From Usnea hakonensis (lineage: Eukaryota; Ascomycota; Lecanoromycetes; Lecanorales; Parmeliaceae), in the NCBI GenBank assembly GCA_013423325.1, contig BLJB01000141.1, positions 62,258 to 126,257 on the forward strand: DNA of 64,000 nucleotides, in the 5' to 3' direction. Of the stretch, positions 32,821 through 43,606 are shown in pieces. Below the pieces are notes generated by a model. That model did no database searches, was not told the DNA's origin, and saw nothing but the letters and a program-made list of their open reading frames with translations. The position numbers and the translations under genes were made by a program. Every line of letters begins with the position of its first letter. Within the stretch, counting starts at the first letter, position 1.

Positions 32821-35800
32821 ACTGGAACTTGTCGTTCAGAAAGAGGGACGTGAGAAAGGTCGGGTTCGACATCGAAAAGGCTTTGCATCACGTCACCCGT
32901 CCCCTAAAGCCTACTAGGCTATAAGGCCCATGAAGAGTGGAGCTGGTGAGGAAAATCGTACGATGGTGGGAAATGAAGCCAAGCGGATATTATTTCTGCG
33001 TGGGAGATTGTGGTAGGTATAGTAGGTAAGGTAGCTAGGTATGTTGTAGCCACCCACTCACCTTGACTGTTGCGCATGAACGGAGGCCAGTCCGGCTACG
33101 CGCTTTGATGCCTGTGCGTCGCATGTCTCCTGAAACGAAGCTAAGCCCAACAACGGCCACTAAAAAGCACCTTATCGAACAAACGAGCGAGTGGTTGAGT
33201 ACGAGTCAAGTAGATAAAAAGATATCTTAGATATCGCGGATGTGCCGATATTGGTGCTTGGCTGTAGTAAAGTCCGCAGGAACTTTCGATGGATAACCAG
33301 CAAATCGGAACCAAACTGTCACAAGCTCCTAGGAGCTAGTCTAGAGCGCGTAACAACACATGCATATAATTTGAGTATGCGTGCTGCACTTAAGTCATAG
33401 CTCTCCGACCTAGGTATGCGCGTAGCCATGCGTATGTATCCTAGTGACTGCTTTTCCCGAATGCTGTCAGGCAATCGTTCTTGCGCTTCTTGACTCCTTG
33501 GGCCGTGTTGCCGTAGAACAATCAAACTCGTTACGGCGATAGGGCTAGCTCCGTATGGCGAGTTCAATGTGTGGAGCGGCCTAAAATAGCTCGACTCGGA
33601 AATGCTTTATTGGAGGAACGAGTAGATCGAGATATTGGATGTAGATCGCCAGCTGCAACCCGTACAGCTCCGCTGTTGGACCACCGGCTGATGGCTGTAA
33701 TCTCCGTTTTGGAGACCAAAGATACATATTGCAATTGAGCTGACCATTGAATGTGGTGAGTATGCATTCCATATTGGCTTGGACATAGACCTTATCCGAC
33801 GAAAGCTTATGTGACAGCCATAAGAAGCCGGAGCGTGCTAAACGCGTGTAGAGAGGCACACGATGGGGCGTCTACTGGTGTTTTAGCATTAAGTAACTCG
33901 CCTTCGCCTAAAGGTGGCAAATGCATCTTAGCGTTGACAGACCCATTGATTGAAGGCCTACGCTGCGAGCGTATTGGTACCCCGACGGAGTACCCTCCGA
34001 CAATCTCCTGATTAGTGCGAAGATTCAGGCTACTGTTCCAAGAGTGAGCGACTAACATAGATGCGCGCAGACTATGGTTATGAATGGGTGCGACATATGT
34101 TGTAGAGGATAGCGAGCCGCTCGACTTCAAGTGGCATGCCTGAGAACCCGGCCGCCAAACGCTCGAAGATCATTTTGATGGTGGGAAATACAATGATTGT
34201 GTCATACAAAGTCCGAGGGTTGTCCATATCATCCAATACAATCAAGGAGGGTTTCGAATTCGAGAGACAGTGAGTGTTGGGCGGGGATGTAATTTCTTCA
34301 CTTTGGTCCGTACAGTCTGCCGTATCGAGCATCTTCTTCACAATTACCTTAGAATGTAGTCTTCCTATTGAGATCACATCATCCTATCATTTCTTCCTGG
34401 TACGATGCCTTCATGCCAAGAAACATGGGCGGGTCTAATAACTACCTATTCGCTACCGCTCACAATTTCTTGCTGTAGCAGGCTCGATCTGTTGGGAATG
34501 CTACCAAGCTAAGACTGATAGAGCCAGTCGAGCGAGTTTGAGCTGATGCAAGCGAGCAGCATAGATCTCCGCGGTTCTATTCAGAGAGACGTGACTGAGT
34601 TGATACTGGTGATCCGAGATAATGCAGCTCCAAAAGCCAAAGGCGCATTTGGGCATCAGAGCATAGCACGCGATTCAAAGCCTTCAGGTGTGTGGATGAT
34701 TCCAAAAGCGTACGCAGAGCTTACATAGGATGAATGCAAAATTCTGCAGATACGCGAGAGTCCAACGCCGCGGTAAGGGCAAACCTTGCTGATGTGAGAC
34801 CTGTGCTGCAACGTTATAAACAATCAGCCACGGGAGAGCCGTCCAACATATACCCAAACAATGATATGAAAACCCAGAGTGTCTCGATTCAAGTCTGACA
34901 CAGGAATCAACTCAAGCGTGAGACCCGCCTTCAAGCCCCGTGTGACCACGTCGACTATGAAAGAACCGGCTGACGGCAAGCGACGATTGCGAAATAGCGT
35001 TCTTCTCCCATCAAGCTTTCGTGCCGAAAGTCTTGAACAGCATCAACAACAGCAACGCGCCACCTTGAATGACGCCAAGGCTTATGACCTCGTGACTTTG
35101 GACTAAATCCATGTGTTCAGAAGCATTTCTCACTTCGTTATTTCCACTCAGTCTTTACGTTAAAGCTGATGTGCCTGCTGCAGCCAGATTTCTACCGATC
35201 CAGGACTTTTAACATCTTAGCAACAACTTTCGCTCCCTCCACGTAAGTGGCTATATGTCTAGCAAAGTCTTTTACTCGGTAAAACTTACAACAGAGTTCC
35301 AATCATAGAAATATCTGCCGTCTTGAAGAGACTGAAGGGGGTGCCTTTGCTACCTCCTCAAGGACTTGTTATGTTGTTGCTACCCAGTCTCCAAGCAGCC
35401 CACTAATACCAATAAGATCATGGGTAGGGAATAAATATAATAAAAGCCAACAGCCAAAGTGTTTGAAGACTCTAGCTAATTTAGATTTGCATATCCGTGA
35501 TCAGCCGGTTGTAGATCTTTCATCCAACTATGACCCACCAGGGCGGATACCTTAAGAGCGGAGTATTATTTTCAGAAGTCGCATCCGATCTAGCCCCGTT
35601 CGCAAGGTCTTCCAAAAAGGAAATTTCATCCTTCATCCTGTTATCACCAAGGTTGATGGTAAGCCGTGAACATTTTGTAGTTTGACACAGTGAGCTACAT
35701 CCCCACGGTCCAACGATCCAGTCGCACTCTGCTGTCCGCGCGAGAGGCGTATGCAGTGCCTGCGCAAGAGGGGTTTGACATTGGTGAAACGTGGTGTTTA

Positions 35801-37628
35801 TTCCAAATACTGGTGTTGACTCTTTCCATCGAGATCATACAAGTCGCGAAGAGGCAAGCTGTTATTTTGTCTTAAAGTGTTCAAGGCGCTCCATCCTTGG
35901 CCACTACGCATGGCTAGCGGGCACGTGCTCTGAACAGACGCAAGAAACGATCAGATGCAATGCGATCTAGATTTGCATCCAGATTTGCTATCTATTCGAC
36001 TTCTCCTCAAGGTAGGATCTTTCCCCGGAGAACGGTAGTGGCCGTCTTGTTAGTTCTCACGCAATCGGCTCTTCCCTCAACTAAATTGGATAATTGGTTG
36101 TGGACTTACGCAGGTCCTGCCGCTATATGCCGCTGATCACACACATCCCTCCATGATCCGCCCCACCTACGATCATCGTGCACCTACCAAATTGGGAAAG
36201 CGTGGGGGACCTCACTATGACAAGTGCCTGATTTTTGTATGTGTTCACTATTCAATTGAACTCGACCTGGACTGCAAGTGGTTATCGGACCGATTTAGGT
36301 GCATTATCGTCACTTGTTTTCTACCACTATCTACGCCTTGTCCATTACTTTTACCTGGTCACATTTGTCAATCATTGAAGAGTCTACTAAATATGTCGCA
36401 ATAAGGTGGGGCTCTTGGAATCCTAACGTGCAGAATCAATGCATTTACGGTCAAGTACCCAGTGTTGGCTTGTTTTGGTCCATGAAAGAAATATCAAGTG
36501 CTGTGCCTTTGTGTAAAAGGTATTGACTTTGATGGTTGCATGTGTCATTCTTGTCACATGCACACAGAAACGCCAGGAGGCCATTTGCACGCGATATCTT
36601 GCTGAAACCGGGGGGGTTCTAGCCAGCAAGAAGAGATGCAAATTTGATTCCTCACTCAGAGCACGAGATAAGATCTCATCCTTAGCGCCAAGAAGCTTTT
36701 CCGCTTTTCCTAGCCAACCGGAAGGCGCAACGACGCGAACCGCCATCGCTTCGACCTTCACTTCTGCGCGATGACGCGACATGGATAAAGTACGTGATAA
36801 AGATCCAGAACACCTGAGAACTGATTTACACCAATAGGAGACTTGAATAGTCGCACGCGATGCAGATTTATAGGCGCACAGAAGTCCAGTCAATAATTGT
36901 GCGGCTTGTGCCCCCAAAGGTCTAACCTCGGCCTGCAGCACACCAGCGCCACTATATTTGACGGCGGGATCTAATTCTGCATTATGCCAATATGCCAACT
37001 TGCTGGAAGCAAATTTTTTAAGCTACCCGCTCCGTCAGACAGATTACTCTGATAATGCGGCCCTTATTGATGGCGAATTGGTACGTCATAACTTTGAGCG
37101 CAAATGTCGTGTGCTCCTCGCCTCAGTACTCTCGCTTCCCAACCTCCTTCGAATTGGCCGCCGATCATTGTTATCACAAGATCCTTGTCCTATGATCTCT
37201 GATCCTCTAGTGGAAATCGGAGAGGACGACCACCGATTCTCGATTCCCGTGATTATTCTACAGACTAGCTAATTGAAAGACTGGTTCTTGCACAACTACT
37301 GGTCTACAAGCCATCTATCGTTCAAGCCAGAGGCTGTAGACTAGAGTTCCAGAGCGGGGCTCTTCTGATAGCTCGAGAAATTCCGTGCAAGAAGAAGCGA
37401 ATCGGCATGATTGTCGGAGAAATAGGAAGCGTCTGATTTGGATGGCATGATGGAAACCATGGACTCAAGGGGGCATTGTGTTTTCAAAGACTTTAAGTCC
37501 AGCTTCATTATAAGATACATTTGTTCCTCATCATGGTCGCCTCCTTCTGCTTCCTTTGGATCTTACCATCTATTAAGGAATAGCTTGCGATCTTGGGACT
37601 TAACCTCTTCAATTCTCTCGCGTCAAAT
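32821..37628. other. Gene-poor 4.8-kb region
   Basis: No reading frame with convincing similarity. Minus-strand frames between 33319 and 34377 (up to 107 codons) include a segment SLIVLDDMDNPRT that resembles a Walker B line of an NTPase, but no P-loop or other domain is found, so at best a relic. A 191-codon minus frame at 36423-36998 has no recognisable family. Base composition is mixed, without the GC-rich blocks seen around the real genes. It may be the remnant of an old insertion. Confidence 0.5.
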
Positions 37629-39155
37629 ATGTCCTCCTTTGTGGACATTACCTCTTACGGCGACGGAGCGTACAAGGTCTTAATTGTCGCGGCGCTCCTG
37701 ATTGTCATGCAAATATTGATGGTGGGAGGGCGCTTCCTGTCGCGAAAGATGCAAAAGGTGCCTCTAGGAGCAGACGACTACGTGCTTTCAGCTGCGACAG
37801 TCCTCACCTTTGGGCTTTGCGCTATGGCTCTTGCTTGTAAGCTGACAAAGACTTCAAGTACCTTGATCTTAACGAGGCTGATGCCCGTGTTGCAGTCCCA
37901 AGAATAGCAGGCATCGGGGCTCCCATTGAAATCACTCAAACGGAGGAGCGCATTGAAGGCAAAATCCTTGGTCAGGTAGGCTTAAAGGGGTCATCTAGGA
38001 TTAGTCAATATGCTGACCAGGTCCTCAGAGCTTCCTGGCCTGGTTGATTCTTTACGGGCTTTCAGTCACTCTCTCTAAATGCGCGATTCTCTTCCTCTAT
38101 CTCCGAGTCTTCACTACAAGCAACAAATCCTTCACTGCTGGCGTCTACGTGATCGGCTTCGTTGTCATCGCCACGGGCATAGCCAATACTTTCGTGACCA
38201 TCTTTCAATGTACCCCTGTTGCCTATGAATGGGATAAATCCGTCCAAGGTGGGAGATGCATCGACGTGGTTGCCTTTGCTCGATTCATGACGATTCCAAA
38301 CGTGGTGACCGGGGCAATCATGCTTGTCATGCCACTACCGCTGGCGTGGAAATTGAGTCTCGAAATGCCGGCAAAGCTCGCCCTGACCGCAACATTACTA
38401 CACGGAATCATGTACGCCGGTCCGGACTGACAATCCAACCCCCGCAACCCAAGAACTAAGATAGCTAACGCCCGTGCAGAGGATTCGTCGCAAGCTGCGC
38501 CCGACTGAGCGTCTTCTTCTGCACCGACACATCCAGCTTCACAAACAGTAAGCCATCCAACCGCTCTCCCATCCCGCACTCATCCTCCACAGACCTGACA
38601 AATCCTAACCGCTACCGCCTTTCTCCAGACTCATCCCTAATCTGGACCATCTGGACCATCAACGAACCCGCCAACTACATCATCGCCGCCAGTCTCCCCA
38701 CCCTCCGCCCCATCTTCCTGCGCGTCCTCCCCTCCTCATTCTTCATCCTCAACAACAGCCGCAGCAGCAAACCCTCCACGCCGCGCCACAGATCCCTCAA
38801 ACCCTCCAACTCGTCCTTGATCCTATCGCTGACAGCCAAACGGCAAGCCGCCGCCGAAGCAGCAAATCGGCGGTCTGACATCACCTCGATGACGACGAGG
38901 CCAACGACGATGACGGGAGAACAACGACCGCATTTCCCTTGGACGACGCACTCGAGCCAGTGCTGCGAGGAGTGCTGGATGGATCTCGAAGCGGGGCCGA
39001 GGAGCGACGATGGCGGGCGGGTGGCGGTTATGAGGGCGCCCGGGGGCGATGAGATTCACACTGACAAAAGAAAGGGGAAAGGTAGCAATGAGGGAAAAGA
39101 TGAGGTGGTGGTCGAGACGATCATCCAAGTGAGTTCTGCAGGGAAACTTACATAG
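37629..39155 (+). CDS. Rhodopsin-domain integral membrane protein (SAT4/PTH11-like)
   Basis: Five exons: 37629-37836, 37896-37975, 38029-38411, 38480-38547 and 38629-39155; 421 residues. Seven hydrophobic helices fit the fungal rhodopsin-domain family: the first near VLIVAALLIVMQIL, then LGADDYVL, with SKCAILFLYLRVF, FQCTPVAYEWD (family Cys) and NEPANYIIAASLPTLRP. The C-terminal tail of about 130 residues is cytoplasmic, polar and low in complexity. These proteins are thought to act as membrane sensors; the ligand is unknown. Chosen start is MSSFVD; a Met 12 codons upstream is also in frame. The stop at 39155 could be bypassed by an intron beginning at GTGAGT near 39129, so the end is less certain than the rest. 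Confidence 0.85.
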
Positions 39156-40309
39156 GGTGGGAACGTGAGTGCCCTTTTTTCCCTTCTCGCCCTCTTTCCC
39201 ATCTTCTCCCTACCCCTTCCCCCATTTGCTCCCCTACCTTTCATCCGCTCCCCTATCCACTCCCACACCTCTCATCCTCCTTTATTATCCCTCCCCCCTC
39301 CCACTAACAAACCTCACCCCCCAGCTCCATCCCATCCCATCCCATCCCATCCCACCCAAAACGCCAAATGCCGCCTCAGTCAACAAAATCGCCAACACTC
39401 TCGCCCTCCCCACCAACAAGTACAGAAGCCAAAAAACCAAGTCAATAACAAAAGTTACGCTGTTATTGCAGCGCTAGGAGGTCAGGGGATGGGAATGGAA
39501 TAGGATACGGGAAGAGCGTTGATTGCGAGCTTGTATATTAGTTTTGTGGATGGGTATGGTGTGGGTGGGTGTATGTATATACTGGGATAGGAGGGAATGT
39601 GGGTCTTTTTTTTTGGTTTGGGGAGGGGGGGGGGTAAGGGAAGACGGAGATTGGATGCTGGGCTGTGTGCTGGATTGTGAGTGAGGGCGGGTACGATTAC
39701 GGTTATTGGTATGGGTATGGATAATGATGATGGATGGGGGGATTGAGCGCGTGTATATAGATACCTAGATACGTAGATACATACATACATACACACACAT
39801 ATATATATACATAACCTAACAACCCATCCCCCTCCCCCTCTCCATTTTCCCCCCAGGAGTCCAGCATATCATATCACATCCCCCCTTTCTTTCTTTCTTC
39901 CTCGAAAAAACCAAGAACAGGTGATCGATCCATCCATCATGAATCCAATTACCAAGCGCTGCGGTAAGTATACCAGCGCTGTGATCTGACTACCTATTCT
40001 CTTTGGTTATATCGAGATTTTGTGGTTCTATGATGGGGATTTGGGATGGGATGGGATTTATGGATGAAGCGGGCCCCCAGGGAGGGGGGTTATGGTATGA
40101 ATACTTGTCTGAGGTGGAGATTTGCTGTGGGCTTTAGGAGGGATGGGTGGTGAAAGAGGGGAGGAGGAGGATGACTGCGATGATGGACGTGTTTGTAAAG
40201 AATCATGTGTATGTTCAGTGTATCATGCCTCATGCCAAGATGCTACAACCTCCCTCAAAAGGGAATCATGATGTCGTCTTTTCGACACCTGCAAGGATGA
40301 CCCTCATCC
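39156..40309. other. Simple-sequence intergenic region
   Basis: Pyrimidine-rich text at 39165-39320, a CATCC repeat at about 39328-39353, a G run at about 39627, and AT/ACAT tracts at 39775-39812. An ATG at about 39940 is followed within 30 bp by a perfect donor (GTAAGT), as in the first exon of a small gene, but no continuation is recognisable. Otherwise nothing. Confidence 0.5.
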
Positions 40310-41111
40310 TCAACCCTGCGTCTTCCTCATAGCCTCAATATCCTCCTCGACCAACTGCCTCTGGACCCCCGTATCCGCCACCTGCCCCGTCACCGTCGCC
40401 TGAGCCACCTCCTTCAAAAACCCCAACGTCCCGACCTTTGCCTTCCAATAACTAATATAGGTCGCCTTGAGCTCAATGAGCGCCATGCGGGGGTCCTCGG
40501 GCCCGCCCGTATGCACGCCGTCGCCGAGGTCGCCGAACCAGGCGGAGGTGGGTTTGGAGTAGAGGTCTTTGATGCGGGGGTCGTCGTTGGAGGCGGTGGT
40601 GATGGTGCCGGAGATGGAGACCCAGTCTTGGGAGGAGGAGTTTTGGAAGGTGAGTTGGGCGGTGGGGTTGGTGGCGATGTCGGAGAATTTGGACGAGTGT
40701 TTGTTGGCTAGGAAGAGGAAGTCGGGGCCTTGGCGCTGTGGGGGGGGGGGGGGTAGTGTCATGTTAGCGGTTTGCTTGCTTGGTATGTATGTGTTTCTTT
40801 CTCTCTCTCCGTCTCTCTCTCTCTCTCTCTCTCTCCTCTCCCGACTGGTGGAGGGTAGTTTGTAGCCTCGTGATGGGGACATTGGGTTGTAGAGGGGGGT
40901 GAAAGGGCATAGGTACCTTTGCCACGGCCATGGAGCGAGAGACAAGGCCGACGTCGGGACGAATAGTGGCTAGGAGACCAATCTTCAGGCCGTCAACCGT
41001 CTTATAGAAGTCATCGATCTGCTGGTTCTTGGGCGTCTCATGGTCCCATTGATTGGCGACGGTGGGGTCGGTTTTGGAATCAATGTGGGAGGCTTTGAGG
41101 GGTTCAGGCAT
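40310..41111 (-). CDS. bli-3: BLI-3-like pyridoxamine-phosphate-oxidase-fold protein
   Basis: Two exons, 41111-40917 and 40735-40310, 206 residues. It matches the blue-light-inducible BLI-3 / general stress protein 26 group with a split-barrel FMN-binding fold: DFYKTVDGLKIGLLATI, then GPDFLFLANKHSSKF and DWVSISG, then SAWFGDLGDG and YISYWKA. Role is unproven; in Neurospora the gene responds to blue light. The single intron (40736-40916) is unusually long for this window and holds a G homopolymer next to its acceptor and a CT microsatellite. An upstream in-frame Met at 41309 would add a low-complexity Thr-rich leader; the Met at 41111 fits the family better. Confidence 0.88.
40798..40839. repeat. 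CT microsatellite inside the bli-3 intron
   Basis: CT dinucleotide tract (purine GA on the coding strand), interrupted once, within the single intron. With the G/C homopolymer at 40741-40753 it explains the intron's length. Confidence 0.85.
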
Positions 41112-42167
41112 GTTGAAGGTGGGTGTTGTGGTCAAGATTCTGCGTGTATGCCTGGCTATTCGGGTGGTGGTGGTTGTTGTGGTCAAGAGGGTTGAGGAGG
41201 ATGGAGCAATGAGTAGAGTACAAAGGATGAATATGAGAGGAAAGTAAGTGGTCGAAGGAGAGGCATTGATTGATATATCTAACAATAACAAACATGACGT
41301 ATAGACCAACGTAATTATGATGTATGGAGATGAGTAGTACTCATTTACAACCTAAAGTAATTAATTACCTTACCTAGATGATGCCATGTTTTGCCAAGAG
41401 ATCCTGTATTTTACCGTATTCGTATTTTAGGGCTGAATTACGTTCCATTTCAATTACTCTTCTCCTTCATTTTCCTCCAATTCCTTGGTAAAAATCATCC
41501 TGAGCTTCAAGTTGTCGAGGGCCTACCGACTGAAGATTGAATTTCCCGGATTGAAGATTAAAGACTTGGTTTGACGTTTTGGTTGCTTGCTTGTGGAGGT
41601 GGCAGCGGGAAGGAAGGAAGGAAGGGAAATACTTTCCATCACCATCTACACCTTCTCCATACATTCATCATCCCTCCTCCTCCTCCTCCACCGCCAAGAT
41701 ACCTTCTTCCAAAGATACAGATCAATCCTCGGGATTCTGCAATTCTGCCAACGTCGGCAGCACTACGCTTTGCCAACCCTCTTGACCCAGCACATCCTCA
41801 GCAGCTGCTACAGTGATCCTCGAAGGAGTTTGCTCAAGGGTCCTGCTCGTCCATGACTGTAATAAATAGCCCTCTCCCAGGTTGAATTACTGCTGGAATA
41901 AAGTCTTGAGAGGATTAATCAGTCGTGAAAAGACAACTACTTGGATGACGACTTACTTAGTACTCTCGTCGTCCCGCCCTTACCATTCCTAACGCACAAA
42001 ATAACAGTGGTCTTAACTGCCAGCCATACGTTGCGCCACGACGACAATACCGCTTCATCTGGGCCTTGCGTGTCAATCATTACTTGGCATTTTCCGTCCG
42101 CTTTCAAAGGCAAAGCAAAAGATTAGCCCTTTCGGATTTCGAGCCTTAGGAGGAGGAGCTCGGAATT
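41112..42167. other. Intergenic region
   Basis: About 1 kb upstream of the bli-3-like gene and downstream of a secreted-protein gene on the same strand. Contains GGAA/GGAAG repeats near 41608-41625 and CTC repeats near 41672. Short frames only. Nothing further seen. Confidence 0.5.
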
Positions 42168-43038
42168 TCACTCACGCGCTCGAATTGAAAGGGGAAGTGC
42201 AACAGTGAGTCCGGGCAATCCCGTATGCCCAAATCGCTCTTCATTGCTAGTTTTCAACATGCCGTCGATGATATACTCGCAAGAACTTGGCGGCGTAGTT
42301 ACGTTTTCGGTGCATGTCGGCTTGGCCCCTAGCTGAGAACTTACAGTCACTCCGAGCTTGTCGTCACCTCCTATGTTCACCTTCTTAGCTCGAGACAACG
42401 AAGAGCTTCCAGGCTGTCCATTTGAACAAGTTTGAACCGTCGCAACCTTACCAATTTGTACGGCCGACCCGCCTATCCTCCTCCTTATCACACATTCCTG
42501 AATGACGGCCCTCGCTGCATCTGATACATTCTTGGCGCTGGCGTGCGCGATTTCTGCACGTGGAAGCGAAAGCCGGATATGGGGTACTACCACGCAAGCA
42601 ACGTCGCCTGAATAACGATTGTCAATGTAGGCTCGTTCAGTAACCTCAATATCGCCTTCCGGGAGCATACTTACTGCTCATGAGTGCAATTGGTAATGTA
42701 ACGTCTACGTGTCGGCCCGCTATGTTTTGACCCCAACTCTCTTGAACATTGCCAGTTGGACCTTGAGCTAGAGCGTCGAAGCAGCTACGCGCGTTCACTC
42801 CGGTGCCGTATCGTGAGTCACACGTGATCATTAGGTTATTGCCCGATGGAGTTGTCACCGACACATTTTCCTGGACCATCCCAGGGACACTGATCAGATC
42901 CAGAGACGGCGGATTCGCCAGCCTGGACAATGCCCTCTCTTGTGGATCCACATGACTCTGGTCGTTCCGATTCGGCGCGACACTCGCTGAGCAGAAACAG
43001 GGCAGAATGGCTAAAGAGAGAATGAAAATTTGGACCAT
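42168..43038 (-). CDS. Uncharacterised secreted protein
   Basis: Two exons, 43038-42675 and 42607-42168 (67-bp intron), 267 residues. Signal peptide MVQIFILSLAILPCFCSAS, then a cysteine-containing region with MITCDSRYGTGVNARSCFDAL, a block seen in many secreted fungal proteins of unknown function. The second exon carries cysteines in DVACVV, QECVIRR, QTCSNG and PTCTEN. It shares the general Cys/Tyr-Gly/Cys-Ala-Leu layout with the secreted pair at 22-24 kb but clear homology cannot be shown by eye. No enzyme motif. Confidence 0.75.
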
Positions 43039-43606
43039 GACTGCAAAGTTGTCTCGGGATGAGAAAAAGAGAGCGAGGAAAAAGAAAAGAACGACCCATT
43101 ACTTTGTCGATAGACTTCATGTACGTGTCGCGTGCTCGGCCTCGTCCTTTGAAACCGCTACTTGAGACATGCGATATGCGATAGGCGGGTTGCACTCTGC
43201 GGCTACTACTCGCTACGCTTATAGAGCGAGCAGGAGCCGGGGGACAGTGCCTACTATAAGTTTGTGGAGAAGCAGAAAAGAATCGATCATCCAACAGAAC
43301 GGGTTGGAATGAACTCTAGCCTTTTGAGCGGAAGATACTCATGTCCTTGTATATCTACCATTCACCTCCAGCACGCAAAGTCTATCCGCGCCATCGTCTA
43401 ACCTAATCATCGACACAAGCAATGATGATCGTCATTTTCCCACCAGAGAGCATACAGGCAAGAAAGATAAAAGAGGTACCCATATGCACATCCCGCTCCA
43501 CAGGACAGGACGCTAAAGCGCGATGACACCGGATGAAAATTACCTAGTTACAACCTGCCCAAGAAAGATTTCCTTTCCTCATTCACCATCCCCCCTCTCC
43601 CCCTCC
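43039..43606. other. Intergenic region
   Basis: About 570 bp between the 3' end of sec7 and the start of the secreted-protein gene, both on the minus strand. No reading frame of interest; presumed promoter of the secreted-protein gene and 3' region of sec7. Confidence 0.5.

Noticed and set aside
33319..34377. Possible NLR remnant with SLIVLDDMDNPRT
   Set aside because: No P-loop or other NLR segment could be joined to it; one short motif is not enough.
36423..36998. 191-codon minus-strand frame in the gene-poor region
   Set aside because: No domain, no signal peptide, no coding-like base pattern and no neighbours to support it.
39940..39970. Start codon followed by a perfect GTAAGT donor, like a first exon
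   Set aside because: No second exon with coding character could be found downstream.
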